Shown here piece after piece: positions 23,501 through 38,500 of a DNA stretch of 64,000 nt. The DNA comes from Lutjanus erythropterus. Taxonomy: Eukaryota; Chordata; Actinopteri; Lutjaniformes; Lutjanidae. The DNA lies in assembly GCA_020091685.1 (NCBI GenBank), contig CM034591.1, positions 11,356,833-11,420,832 of the forward strand. Reading direction: 5' to 3'. A program made the translations under genes and the position numbers. The notes beneath the pieces were generated by a model. The model saw only the letters and a list, made by a program, of their open reading frames with translations. It searched no databases and was not told the origin of the DNA. Numbering within the stretch: the stretch's first letter is position 1; each line of letters opens with the position of its first letter.

Positions 23501-26500
23501 TGCTTTTTAGACTCAACAAGCTAACTGCTGGAACTTTCCAAGGAAAAAGGTCCTCTCTTGTACTCACAGTTAAGCTCCTGTTTGACAAGTGCAGGACTCT
23601 TACAAAATTGAAAAAATAAACAGATTTCTAAAGTGCAGCAGAAAAAGCATTTTGAAAAAAAAGAAAAAAGAAAAAACCCTGAGAATATCTACACTCAAAA
23701 TGTGTTTCCATTGTAATGATCTCAAAATAGAACATCAAAAATAAAATTAACTAAATAAAAATCTCCTCCTGCTTCTTTTTATCTGGCTAATGTACTACTC
23801 ACTATATATTTGCCTGGAAAAATGCAAACGCAGGCTTGTTTCATCTGATTTCACGGAGAATCTGACCCAGTTGCTGACATTAAACCTAACTATACAGAAA
23901 CAAATCGTCTTGTGAATGGTCTCCTTAACTTGGAACTTAAATGTATTTTTGGAGTGTTTGAGAAACTGTTCCTCGTAGTCGATGGAATGGATCATGGATT
24001 CATGGGGCGATTTAAATTTGTCTTTTTTTTTTTTTACATTTAAATATTGTGTGTTCAAATACACATCAGCAGTTCAAAATTTCGCTTGTTATTACACATG
24101 TTATTGAATGAATTAATTTCTTAAAAACTACTAAATAGACGCAAGCATGAAAAACCCCAAAACTACAGAAGAAAATCTAATTGGAGCGACATACAGCGTA
24201 CACAACACATAAAAAATCCTTTCAAATAATGTGGGAAAACTAGTTGAACAACTATTTTTTTGACTGATCACTTTAAAAAGCGGGTTGTGGTGATGTCTTG
24301 TCAACCCATGACAACCTCCTTCCTCCCCCTCAGACGAGCCTGCTTTGCAGGGTTGGACTCATGCATGCAGGAGAGCAGATGTTTCTGTGTGCTCAGCTCT
24401 CAGTATTTTTGTAGCTTCTAACTGAATCTCTGTGGCTTGAAGTTTAGTTTCTCTCCTGTGTTGCTGTTATTACATTCAGGTATTTGCTTTATTTTACTGT
24501 TTCATATTTGTGTCAAGTTACCGCTGATGACATTTCCTGGTTTTTGCTGCTTCATGATAATTGCTGTTGAACAAAATAAAATAGGACTTTTATTGTGAAG
24601 AATTTATAGGAAGTTCAGCCATTTTAAAGCAGCTCAACTTGAGCAAAACTTGTCATCAGTTAAAAACACACCTACAAGCAGGCAGCCCTATTATAATGGA
24701 AATACAAATCCCAGTCAAGTCAAGCCAGGTCAGACAATGTGTATGAAAAATGGGTAAATGATGTTTGCATCAGTCTGAATGAAATTAAGCTGAAATAACA
24801 AACTGTTTTTTCCTCTTTGAGCAAAAACATTGATTTTTTAGATGCAGAACACTGAGATAGTGAGGAAAATATAATGTAATACATTCAATAAAAAGTGGCT
24901 CAGAAGTTACAAATTGAAAACATGAAGAAATAAGCACATATCATTATACAGTATTTGAGTGGAAGTATCAGACAACTGCACTGCATTTACAGAAAATCAC
25001 ACAGGCAAACCTTCTACTTAGTAGTTTCCTTTACAACACACACACACACTCTCAAACACACAGCAAGAACCCCTGGAGACAATTACCATGTCTGCTTTCA
25101 AACCTCGACTTCAAAGAAAAATTCCAGGGAATCTAAGGCATTAAAACTTCTTATTTTCCACCACAATCTGCTTTTATCGGTGCCACAAATCCAGCTCTCC
25201 TTAACACAGGTGCTGTCAGCAAAAAAGCTCGTATTTTAAGTAAGGTAACAAACCACTTCACAGTGGGCATTTGATTTCATAATGTGGAAATTGAGAAGGA
25301 CCGGGGAGTTTATGAACATGTCTGTCTCTTAAGGTGAATATTTGCTTTGATATCCCGACACTGGGGTACAGCCCTCCCATCTGTGTTCACTCAGCCTCTG
25401 TGGGAAATAACTGTCTCTACCCTCCTTCTCTCGAGGCTGGCAGCGAGCTCGGAGAAAGGAGCACAGAAGGAAGGCAGTCCCTTGATTCTTATCAAAGGCG
25501 AGTTTTAGGTTTCTCTAAGCCCATGGGTTAGTACTACAGCTTACAATAGATAAGGTGATCCTACTGATATGCTCCAAGGGAGAACTGCTAAACAGAGGGT
25601 GCTGAATAAGAGCTCTTTACAAGTCTGTTTCAATTTATACTTTCACAGTTTTTATAAGTGAGCTGAAATATTTTTCAGCTTGGAGATTACGATGATACTT
25701 GAAGTTCCCTTGCACTAATACAACCCCGAATCATCTTCAGCACTGAATAATGAAGGGTTTCACTGAAACAAAATAAGACCAACGACTGTTTGCTATCACG
25801 CCTTAAGAACTGCTGCTATACCCGACAAGTTTATCATTCCTGCAGAGCGCATACCATGGCAGATTCACCACTTGAAATTCTTAGTAATTTTTTTAAACAA
25901 CAGGTTCTTGTTCTTCAAACAGGGGCAGAAAATTGTTGACTTTGCCAGCTGAAATGTCAACACTTCCTGGCAAATTCCAACAGATGAAGCGTAGCTAGCT
26001 AAGTAAGCTAACATGAGATGCTTGAAAACACTGTCGCCGTCTGACTATTTAATGTTTCCAGCTGACTCATTTATCTTGTAAAATGATCTTAAAAGTTCAC
26101 TTGAGGGCGACATACATGCTGAGTAACTGAGGGTTAACCTGCATATCTCAAAAACCAGCAAAGCCAGCTTTTGATCCATGTAGAAGACGTCATATGTTAC
26201 AGAGTACCTCAGCACCAGTCTACAAGTTATTTTCATGAAGCCAGACATCCGACGCTTGTCACTGCGTGTCAGGTGTAACAAACTACGAATCAAAGTTGAG
26301 CTGGCCTTAACTTTTTCAACACTCCAATGGCAAGTCAACCAGTTATATGCAATTACATGCTTGTTTCATGTTCATGTCGGATGTCATCGAGCACAAAGCA
26401 ACATTTCACTGGCGACTCAGCGACAATACAGCCGGCAACGTTTTGCCTTTTTGTAGCTGTGTCGCTGGTACTGTGAACATACAGTTATACACATATTGTA

Positions 26501-29500
26501 AAATCAGGCTGTTAACTGTTGGCGTACATACTTGCTTTTATTTTTAAACAGTATTTTTTCACTATTAAGATTACAAGAGAAAAGTAGGGCGAGAATGTAC
26601 AGCTGAATACATGGGGCAGGGACTACATGGGGCATGTCACGTCTGCTAAGCATGATCACAGCTGGTCTTTTTTTTCTCTCTTTCTACAGATGGTTACATG
26701 GCCTTAAAACAAGTAAAAGTTACATTGAAGGGTGTAAAAAATAGTGTAATCTGTTGAAAAATGATTAAATAAATACCTCATCGTACCCGAAGCAATGTGG
26801 CACAGTGGAACAACTATATGGGTTTTTTTTATTTAAGATTAAAATAAAAAATAATACAAAAACATCTATATGTATGTACACTGTTATGTAGTTAAAACAA
26901 TCTAGTTAATTATTCAGTATCAGTTAATATAGCCTACCTTTCCAAACCCTGCATAACCAGCTGCATTATCACTTTGCAAAACTCTGCCTGTACATAGTGA
27001 AGCTGATCGTCTATGCAGAAAAATCTCAGTAAACACAGTTTGCACAGAACAACATGCTACAAATACTGTATTAAAAAAACGCTCAGCGTCACATCCATGC
27101 CCCACGATGTCTTGGGCTAACGTAGTGCTACCTCAGATAACAGCTGAAGTTGCTGTACAAGCCTCCCGAGCCAAATGACAAACCAGCCACTCAACTAATA
27201 ACTATTGTTTTTTTAGCATTTGGCTAGCGGCTGCTGCCAATTCTGTGCGCTTTAGCTTTGCTTGTTCGTTTGTTTTTAAGGTAACCAGTAATCCAAAAAC
27301 CAAATATATCTAGTTAATAATGTTGTCTTTGGTCTTGGAGGTAATGCTCGGTTGTTAATGGTAGTGAGCTAGTTATCCTGCAGTTTACATTTTTGAGGAT
27401 TTCAATTTTGAGGATTTTGTCTTTCAAAGGCAAAAAAAAACCCCCAAAACATGTTTGCCTGCAGCCCCTTTCACACTGCTTCAGCATGTGGAGATACCTG
27501 AAGGTAGACAGGTTTGCTGTGCCAAGTTATGATTGCTAACATACGATTGGACACTGCTTTAGCATACGGTCAATTCACACATGGGCATCAATACTGTCTA
27601 TATTTAATGCATAACATATCAACAAGCTTTGTTTCTCCAGCAAGACCAGTAAAAATCCTTGTATAAATACTTAATATTTGAACTTGAGGTCAGAAGAGAA
27701 GATGAGTCAGTTGCTTTTGGGCAATTCCAACATTATTATAGTGACATCTGGACTCAAAATGACTAACACACAGAAAAAGAACTTGTAATTTAAATGGAAA
27801 AAGATGTGTTCTTCCATGGCATGACCAAGGATAAAGTTCATCTGTGATAACACGCCTATGTTTTTTAAACACCCAGCGCAGGCGACGTATAGTTTAACGA
27901 TACAGTATGTGGAGTGGCAGCATTATTCAAGTAATTATGCTGAACGTTATTCCTGCTACACTGACCACCACATATTTGCAAGGAAAGAAAATGATGTTTC
28001 ATGTAAATCAATACTCTACTTCACATACTGAGCCTGCAAAAGCATTTAATGGCATATTTGCCCAGTGGACCGTGGCGAGAGAGGAGCTTGTGCACCGTGT
28101 GCTTCAAGAAATTTCTATATAACACGGTAAAGGCACCAGAGAGAAATAGCTGTAGCTGGGAGTGAAGGGAGTAGGACTGTGAATTCCTTATCAATTCTCG
28201 AAACCCATTTTGCCAATATTTTTAATGACTCAGTTACACAGTATGTTATATTTACATGCAGGTTTCTGCAGTTAGATACGTTTATAATTCAGGTTAAATA
28301 TATACAAGACAGGAGTTACACACACGTCCAAACAGGCACTACTGTGGATGCCAGTTTTACTCCTGAACACATTATACATGTTAGAAAATAGTTACCAAAA
28401 ACATGAAAAGACTGAGAACTAAGTGACACTGAATTTTGGAGTTAAACTACTGTTCACAATTTCCGTCTTCAGGCTTTTTGGGCGGACTTGAAACACGGCT
28501 CGGTGACGTGCCGGAGCCACGGTCCCCCAACACGACATAAACCGAACCGACTGCTCCTATGACCTCGGAGTCAAATGCTAATCGTTGCATGGGTGTTGAA
28601 ACTAGCTCAGATTCATGTTGGTCACCCTCAGCCCATTTATAGACTTCATTTCATCATTAAAATAATATGATAACAATTCAATTTAGATCTCACTAGCCGA
28701 GAGAACAGTGTTATAGGCCTCAGGAGGAGGTTAAAAGTGAACTATGATACTTTTTGCTGCTCATTTAGGAAACTATTTGCTAATAAAGTGTATTCCCAGC
28801 TGTTAATTCATCTATAAACAATAGAAAACATGTCACTAAACATTCTTTTGTGAAGTGGTTATGTGCACCAGAAGATACGAACGATTATCTCACATGCTGA
28901 ACCGTTGTTGCCTCTTTCACAGGAAATCACACATGAACATCCGTCAGTTTTTTAATCAGCTGTGATTCTGTATAAAATGAGCCGCGCAGAACAATGGCAC
29001 ATCGTTTAATACTTCTTATGTAATGTGGCTGATTGGCGTGATTTTTTTTAAGTGCGGCAAAACAATGCTTGATTGCGTTTGAGAGTTTCATTGTGACATT
29101 CAAGAGAACTGCATGTGCTTTTTATTAGGATTATACCCTCATGAAAGAGTGAGCTGCTTTTTAAATAATCCATTTTAAGGTAAGATCAGTGTCTCTGTGG
29201 GCACTCAGACCAAATGGTCAGACACTTTCTGTAGTTTCACCTTTCAGCTCTAAAGTTGAAAGACGTTTCAGCAAGACATCCCCGCACAAAGGAAAAGCGC
29301 ATCGTATTTGATGTTAATTCTGCTTGATCACGCAGGTAGCTGGTGTATATGGGGCAGACTGTGAATTCCCTGCTTCCCCGAGCACATATCACCAGAGCCT
29401 CATTGAAACTAATGATCACACTCCTCCTGCCATTTAAATCGACAGCAGCTCATACCGCGTGTTGTAGAATCAAGACGTTTACTGAGTGAGACTAATAGAG

Positions 29501-32500
29501 CTCGTGTACTGAAGACAAACAACAACATTCAGCTGAACGTTGCGCGTGACTGATCGACATGTGCGAACTCCATGTCACAGTTTTAATGGACCAAGATCCT
29601 GAACCCAAGATACGGTAGATGATCACATCTGTCACAGACGTCGAGCCAAAAGCAGAGAGATTTTCTTATGAGTACAACAGGTCTGACAGTGGTATATAAC
29701 ACATTAGCTGGCACTGAATTACAAAACGAAACAACACAAACAAAAGATTACATCTCTGCCTGTGTTTGCCATTAATTTTCCAAATCAGACCATTTTCAAA
29801 GATTCTTCAGAAAACAAACAGTTGATGCTCATGGCAGCAGCTGGCAGCACCTAGCTGGTATCTTGGCAAACAGCTTGTGGACACAACCTCTTAAAAGATC
29901 CAATTAATGTATTCACAAAACAGATGAGATGGAGGAACATGTTGCAGTGTCATGAATTTTTCTGGTCTGTTTGTTGTTGTGTTTTTTTAATCTAACTGCT
30001 GGTTAAACAATCAGAAAACCTTCTCTCTGTAATTAAGGATTCTTTTATCAGTTGGCACTTTACAAACTGCTTTTTTTTAAATTAGCCGACTATTTAAGCT
30101 GCTCTGTGATCATCCAAAAAGGGTTAAATAGACATGGTGTGATTCCAACCTCAATAATGACCCGTTTAACAGATGAACTGAAGATTTTACAGAGTCTGTT
30201 ATGTTGGTGTTTTCTGTGCACGGCTCAACAGTAATGGTTGGCAGGTTGCCACTGGCAAAAACTTAGTGGCAACCATTTAAAAAAATAAGGAAAGCAAAAT
30301 TAAGGAAGCCAACAGTAAAATGTGTACCCCAAAATAAATACATCACTAATATTTGTTGCATTAGTGATACAGACAACACTGTATGTGCGTGTTAAGCATC
30401 CTTTTTTAATGCAGATATTTAGGTAGCTAACTATCTACTCACAAGGAGGTTAACTACTTTCAGCTAACTAAGGTAAAAAGGTACAGATCTGAGTTTACTT
30501 CACAGCAAAATGACGATTCGGCTAAGGACAGCTGATTTGCTGGTTGCCTAGCAACAATAAAAAAAAAGTATGACACTGCTCTCTTGTTAAAGCAGCTACA
30601 AGGAACTTTTCTATTTTGTTGATTTTGAAGACCCCTGTGGACAAAAGTGGTCGCGTTTCTACCGTGATAATCATAAAATATGAAGTCAAAAAATAAAATT
30701 AACTCAATAAAAATCTCCTCCTTCTTTTCAGCTGGCTAATGCATGACTCACTGTGACTTTGCCTGAGAAAATGTAAACACGGATTTCAAGGAGAATCTGA
30801 CCTGGAGGCAGACACTAAGAATAACTTTAGAAAAAGTCCATCTTCTCATGGATGGTCTGGTTTGCTTTTGTGGGTCATAAAGAGGCATCAGTGTTAAATT
30901 CATACTTTTTCATACCCTGTCAAAAAAAAGCAGCTTTGTCACAGCTTTAAAAGAAAAACAACAGCCTCGACAAAATAGGCAGTACAGTGTGCATCATGTT
31001 TTGTAAGCTGACAGATGTGCTCTGTCTGATCGGGGGCCTAATAATGACAACCATTTTTCCGTTTCGGTAACCAAAAGCTGATGCCTTGTTGCCAACCTGG
31101 CAACCACTTTTAAAAGTCAGTGTCGAGCCCTGTTGTAAAAATGTTTCAAATGAGGAACCGAGTGGTGAATGGTAGAGAACTGGTCAACCGGAAGGACACA
31201 TCAGTGATTGATACTGACCTTTATTAGCCTGATTGGACACCCCCTATCACATATAATAAATATCAGAGGGGAACACGCTCTCATGGTTTCTTTTCCCACT
31301 GATTTTATTCCAGGAATAAGTCAGATTCACTGTCTTTGTGGGTAAGAGGAAGCCAAACTCTTTTTTTTCATTTGCTGCACACAAACAAAGAAAGATTAAT
31401 GGCACTGGAAGCATGGGCAGCCTCCCCCCTCTTTCTCCATACTTTCCTCTCCTCTGATGTTGCTAGCAGGAAGTTGCTGAGCAGACATGTCACCCAGCAG
31501 AATACAATTGAGTTTGTAATCTCTGACCCTGCAGTGGCACAGAGTCTCTCGCTCTCTGTCTCTCTGGTTCTTCCTCTCTGGGAGAGATACTTGTGGTTAC
31601 ACTGCTGCTGGGTTGGGGCTTGGCTGGATAAAGATCTCCTCTCAAATGAGCACACACACACAGAGGCATGTGTGACATACAGCAATTGCATAGGCATGCC
31701 GGGGGAATCTGGCAAAAACACTCAAAATCAGCTAGACGTAATGAGTGAAGTAATGCTTTGCGCTCACATTTGGAAGGGAACAGGCATAAAGAGTAATGAT
31801 TAAATTGAGAGTTCTTCCAATTCCTGATAACACCATAGCAGGGAAACACGATCGCCCACTGACTTTGTGCAAAGTACTTACTGACTACGCCACACAACCT
31901 TCATTCATTTCCTCATTCCAAAACAGAAAACTGGCACAGACACTGGCCTCATGAGGAGCCATTTTGGGGCATCAAAAACAAACACCAGATGTTGAGATGG
32001 GAGATAAATGTCAAACATATTGATTCTATGCTTCATTAAAGCTTATTGTGGGGGGTTCGAATTTGCCTGTGGCAAAACACTAAATGGATCGCAACATTAA
32101 AATCTACAGAGGTCTCGTTTCTCCTGCTTTATGCAAACACTGTTGAACACTGTCGGGGCCATTATTTCAAAGAGAGCACAAACTGAGAACCAGAAGGCTG
32201 TTCTATAAACTATAAACAAAAAGACTGTTCCCGTTCCATGTGCTGGGACCAAACAGTTGTCTGCAAAGCCATACTGACAGAATTACAAACATACCTATTC
32301 AAAAACAGCAACAGCTAAACATACTTCTACCACAAAATCACAGGCTTTTAAAGTTTGGGCTGTAAAGATTCCAGTCCATTGACATGATTTAATTCCTTTG
32401 ATTCATTTTACCACACGCAGTAAATCTACTAGTATTTGGAAGGTATCACTTATTTCCTCCACATATGCTAAATCCACCATTCAGATTAACTAACAGCCGC

Positions 32501-35500
32501 TATAAACTACTATTAGGGCTTGTGTGACATGTATTAGCAGGGAGGCTCACTCAGGAATGTGTGAATGAAATCCAAGATGCAAAAATAAATAAGACAGTAA
32601 AAATCTAAATTCTATAATAAATAAAAAGAGACCACAAATCTCTGGAAACTGATGACAAATGTCAAAGGAATAATTGTGGTGGAGGTTCATTTCTTTCTCT
32701 TATGACTCAGTTCTAGTACTTTTATACAGTACATAGAACTGATCACAGTGTTTGTTTACATCAACTTCCACACACCCCTGTGTCATGCACAAATAATTTA
32801 ACACAATTTAACAGTTGTCTGCTTCTACGTTACTGTTGTTTTTAGTGCAATATCACAGTGATTTAGTCTATATTATGGTGGAATAAAGAACATAATTCAT
32901 ATTTCTGTCAGGTGTTTGCAAGTTCATTTATGTAAAATAAAACCCAGTAACAATTTAACAGTAACTTTGATTTGGTGATTTTCTCCCTAAATCTCAAAAA
33001 CATTACACATTAAATTAATAATACAGAATTTGTTTAGTCTATAAATAAACAGTTTTTCTCATAAGAAGACAAAACCATTTATTTTCTCTTTGCCAATTTT
33101 TATATTAGATTGTCTTCTTTTCAATTACAAACAAGAATTAGTTTGAACTCAGGCGGTTCTTATCTTGTCGTTCCTATTCTGTCAATTATATTAGTCAACA
33201 CTGTAATACTGTGAGTACCTTGCAGGCTTTCCTGTTTATGTTCTAATTGATTGTGTTGGGGTAATGGTGACATTATGACAATAACTTTAGCAACATTTTC
33301 CCAGTTTGGAAAAGGGGCCAAAACTAAACCTAGCTTAGACATAAAACATAAGCTGAAAAGGTCTGGTATAAAAGAGCAAAAACGCATTAAATCATTTTTT
33401 TACAAAGAAAAGAAGAACTCCAACCTGTTTAGCATTCAGTCTAACACTTCATACAGCTTGGTATTCAGTTACCTCTTCTTTGATTCTAACTTTTAGTCTT
33501 CAACACTGCTGTCTTTCAGACCATCAAAGGAAGATGTCTTTGTTGCCTTTATCATTGTTCTGAGGTCCTGTGATCAGCGTACAGCGGGAGGAACAAGTCC
33601 TATTAAATGAGCAGGACAAAATGGAGGAGAAGAGGAGCTAATAAAGGGGGACTTGACTGGCAGCAGCTCCACCAACAGCAGAAACTGTATGACATTCAAT
33701 GAAGTGGTCTGAGGACAGCAGTGAAATTCTAAACAGTGTAGCAGGCCATTTCAAGTCTGGCAGATGGTTCTATGTATTTTTCATGCTGTTGAAAACCTGT
33801 GACTGAGGTTGGGTTGGTTGTCATCCAGTGCCTAGGGACCCTGGGCTGAATGCATTCTACACACCACTGCAGAATCACATGATGTCTGACCTCTCTGCCA
33901 TGGCAAACTGCCCAGCAAGGAAAAGGGAGGAAGGGGAGGAATGCGAGTGTGTTAGTGTGTGACTGAGGTTGTGCAGAAAGCGATAGAGAGGGAGAGAAAA
34001 GTGGGAGAGAAAGATGCACGGTTGCCCGTAAGTGTGTACGTCTGCTCATTGAGCATAATCTGAATTCTCCACGAGCGTGCACAACTTCACAGCTCTGACC
34101 TGTAAAACATACTGTCAGAGAGAAAGTGGGGGAAAATATGCGGATGGAATGACGGAGGGGGAGGGGAGCAGGAAGGGAGGGGAGCAGCCGCTGCTGAGGA
34201 TTCACGCAATGTTACAGAGAAAGAGGGGGAAGAAAAAATAGCACTGCCTGACTTACCTTCCTTTGGAATGCATCCAATATATCCTGTGAGAGTGTGAGAG
34301 TGCGTGCGTGTGTGTGTGTGTGTGGCATGCTGGCAGGAAGGCTTTCAGCATATAAATATCACATTACCACACAAGGAAACGCAGGCATCAGTCCGAGCTT
34401 CCAGCCGGCCTAACAAGCACGGGAGCTCCACTCTGGAGGTCAGAGGTAGAGCTCGCACAAATGGAATTCCACAGAAACCAGCACTTCTTTTAACAGATAA
34501 GTGGCGAGGCTTGCAGCTATGTGATATGGTATAAGCCAATGGTCTCAGTTATCTGACATGTGCTGGTGTGCACACACCTACTGAGCTACAGTCTATATAC
34601 AGCATAACCTGCTATAAGGGGTTAAATATGCACTCACAAAGGAGCTGAAAGCTACACTCACGAACGGAATAAAGGATTGTTTTATTAACTGGATGTTAAA
34701 AAGATAAAAGCACAATATAAGCCTGTGAGCACCGATGCAACGACACTGAGACTGAGATAATAGAAACGGCAGATATAGAGCAACACTGACTGATGATTTA
34801 AATGAAAAATGACTCTCCAGTCAGTGCAGTTTGGATTTTGAAAGAAATTTGGCTGAGTCAGCAACCTCTTACTTTAACACAGCATATCCAATCCAGACCA
34901 GACAACGATTGTGTTATCAGGGCAGTGTTAAAGATCTACGTACAGCTTTCTGAGATAACTGTCTGTGTGATTTTTCTTTAAACAATTATCATCATCTATT
35001 CTGCATGAGTTTTTCTAATTATTAGCAACTAAAACACAAATGACAGAATAAATTCTCCCCTGCTGTTCTTTCAGTGACAGTTGCACATGCATGACTTCTG
35101 CAGATGATACTGACATATAATGCATGCATATAATATTATTACTTAAATACAATGAACACAGAGAATGATTTTACGAACATAAACTGTATGCAGATGATAC
35201 TGTTACATACACATCATATATGCAAATTATACTGTTATTCTGTATGCAGATGACACCATATGCATAAGATACTGTTACATACATATAGTGTATACAGTTA
35301 ATACTGTATGCAGATGACACTGTTACATATATGCAGACAAAGTTGATCCATACAGTATGAAAACCTAAACAAGGCAGGAAAATGCACACAGTCTAACATT
35401 AGGATGAATATGATTAATCAATTAATTGATCAATAGATTAATTGTCAGCTATTAAATGAATCACCAGCTGTTATTAATTGGTTTGAGTAATTGCTTTTGT

Positions 35501-38500
35501 GGGGGGAAAAAGTCTAAGTTTTCTGATTCTGGCTTCTTAAATGTGAATATTTCCTGGTTTCTTTGCTCCTCTGGGACAGTAAACTGGATGTCTCTGGGTT
35601 GTGGACAAAACAAGACTTTTGTGGAAATCATCTTAGGCTTTGAAAAAACAGTGATCAACATTTTTTTCACCATTTATGACATTTTATAGATCAAACAACT
35701 AATTGATTGATTGAGAAATAACTGACAGCTTAATAAACAAAAGCTTAATAAACAAAATAATCTTCAGTTGCAGCCCTGCTCTCAAGTATTTAAAATTAGT
35801 AGAGGGGAATTCTACATGAGAAATGTTATGTTGTCTTGTGTGTGTTTTTAACAACTATTTTGATTTAGTAATTTAGTAATTTTCTTCTTTCTTCTTTTCA
35901 GCAAAGCAAATTTTATTGCACTGTTGTTATGAGTCTCATTAACACGTTGTTAAAAGAGATTGTGTCTGAATTACTTTTAACTGTTATTGCAGTGCTATTT
36001 ATGTCATTGGATTTAAAGCCTTAATCAGACTTTTTCAAAGCTGAATTTTTGACTTTCTTCAGTCAAGTGTCCCGGTAAGCCATGACAGTATGACAGTGAG
36101 CCAGCATACACAACAACAGGAAACTAAATGTGATTCAGCTAAATGAAATTCAATAATTTCATTGTTTGCACATGTGCTTATCCTTCTGGTACATGTCAAA
36201 ATGTCTTCAGAGAGGAAAGGTCTTATGCACACTTCTTTCTTTTGTTTTCATTTTGTGAAATGAAACTGAGCTGGTGCTAATATCGCCTGTGAGTGACGGT
36301 GACTCGGTGATCAAAGAAATGTGAAACCTGAGTCCGGACCATTTGGGGCCGCTGCTATAAACCACCGAGTACAAGCTATGTTTCAAATATGTGTCTATCT
36401 GATACACAATACATATGATGTAATGATCTCACTGCCAGGGGACCTGCTATATGTCAGCCTTCAGCAAACCTGAGGTTAATAAAATATGCTTATCTGTGAA
36501 ATATCACTGCTCATGTTGAAATGTTGAAACTTCCAGATTGCATTACCGTGTCAACGTTTCATCATCAGGAAATTCTTAGGGTCCTTTGATTAGATAATAT
36601 ATGTACAGATTACACACACACCGACACACACAAAGCCCACTTTGACTTCTTGCCCTCGTAGTCATTTCATATAAATCAATACAGCACTGAACAGTCACTG
36701 GTTTTGCTCTCGGCCTGCCTGTTAAAAAGACTGGACCTCTCTGGCTTGTTTTCGCTAAGACGCCTGGCTCTGCAGCTGGTGATATGGTCTTTGGAACCGA
36801 GTTATAAATTAGACCCTTTTTAGGGAGCGTGAATTGATCCAATCAATTTTTTCACCACAGGAGTAAGTTGATGGTGCGATTCGAGCTCTGTATGGGGTGT
36901 GATGTGTCTTTGCCTGTGCTGTGAACCAGACTGAAAATGGGGCCGTGCGTGTGCAGATAAATGTTGTGCTCAAAATATAGTTATGCTGTTTGACTACATT
37001 TTACGCGCAGTTTTTTAAATGCTGCACGGCTAAGTGTCATTCGTATGTAAGAAGTAAACCATCTGCAGCGTATCCACCACCCATAAACCTGCTTAGTTTG
37101 GCTGGAGCTCTCTGCTCATCCTTTTTAATTATCTCACTCTGCCTCTTCCAGCAAAAACATTCCAATTTTCAATCTGTAATGTACCTATCTTTTTTCCCAA
37201 CCCCCCCCTCCTCCCACTTTCTCGCTGCAGAGGGAAGGTCAGGCGTACATCTCTACCCGTTGCTGAGTGAGCACCGGGGGGGTAGGGGTGGAGAGACAGA
37301 GCACAGATCATAATGGCTGGCCAATTATCAGTAGCACGGAGAGGGGGGGTGGGTCGGGGAGTTGGGAGGAGTGAGAGATTATGGGGGGAATGGATCAATA
37401 CACCAGTCAATTTCTAATGAGGGAAAGAATTGGTCCCAGTCAAGCAGATGGAAATCCTGCTATGCCTGGGGTGGTCTTTCTTCACTGTCTGTCAGCAGGG
37501 TATCAGTTTTTTTTTTTTTTTTTTTTTTGGTGCTTCTTTGTACAACAGCGCCCCACCAGGAGAACGACTGCCATCACACCAGATCAGTGATACTCAAATA
37601 TTTACAACATTTACTGCATTTTTTTCTTGCATCCATAGTGTTTCTCTCATGCTTTTCCTGAACTACCCACATTCCACTTTCTCTAAATATTTCATACATC
37701 ACTGGGGGCAGATTTAGAAGAGCCTGAAGAATAATGGCTGTCTGTCCTTCACCACCACCACCCCCCCTCCTCTTTTAACCACCCACAACTGCCAGCACAG
37801 GACAGTAAATCCTACATCTCACCCACTCGCCCAGCCCAGCAGCTCAGCTACTATGCACCAGCACAACACGCACTCCTCTTCTGTGTACATGAAAAGAACC
37901 GCTAAAGGCTAAACAGCTAATAGTCTCTGCTTTTTTCCCCCCCAAAATGGTGACTGAAATAAGCTCTAACCAACTGTTCAGCACCATCATTAGGCCTTTG
38001 GTACTGTTGTTCTTCTCTGGTTGCTTCACTATTTTCTACATCTGCCTTGCTTTCTTTTTTTTTTCTGAGGGGCCTTGTGTGGGGTGGGGGTGTTATTTAT
38101 GGCTGCTCTGTGCAAGTGGACACACACACACACACACACCCTTTCACAGGATGAAAGGGCAGTCACACTGCCTGCAAACATGATTTTACAGCCCTGGGTG
38201 GAATGAGTGGTGGAGGAGAGAATGAGGACAGAGTACAAAAGGGGAAAGCCCTTAGATTTACAGGTCCCAGCAGTCAGAATGCAAACCATGTAGCAGCACA
38301 CATTTTTTAAGAACATTTTTTTAACTCCTCGAAAATAATACGACTGTCTTCACGCAGGAAGGCAAATATGTTTAAAAAAAACTGTGTGCAGAGACACAGA
38401 AACACAAGAGCAACATCCTAAAAGGGGATCATTGTTTTTTTTTCCATGGCTGTGTTTTGTTTTAATTGGAACAGGAAACTGTGCAACAACCAAATGTGAT

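Larger units (their letters stand above)
36570..38320. other. Intronic, G-run and simple-sequence rich block
   Basis: Contains C7/G7 runs (37,201-37,207; 37,276-37,282; 37,342-37,348), a T22 run (37,507-37,528) and a CA microsatellite (38,119-38,140). Open frames of about 95-107 codons run through these tracts and look spurious. Confidence 0.4.

Noticed and set aside
31336..31897. Frames of 117-155 codons on both strands
   Set aside because: Mutually overlapping and low-complexity, with no recognisable family.
33729..34205. 158-codon minus-strand frame
   Set aside because: Rich in Ser/Pro/Leu from a purine-rich plus strand; no domain and no exon context.
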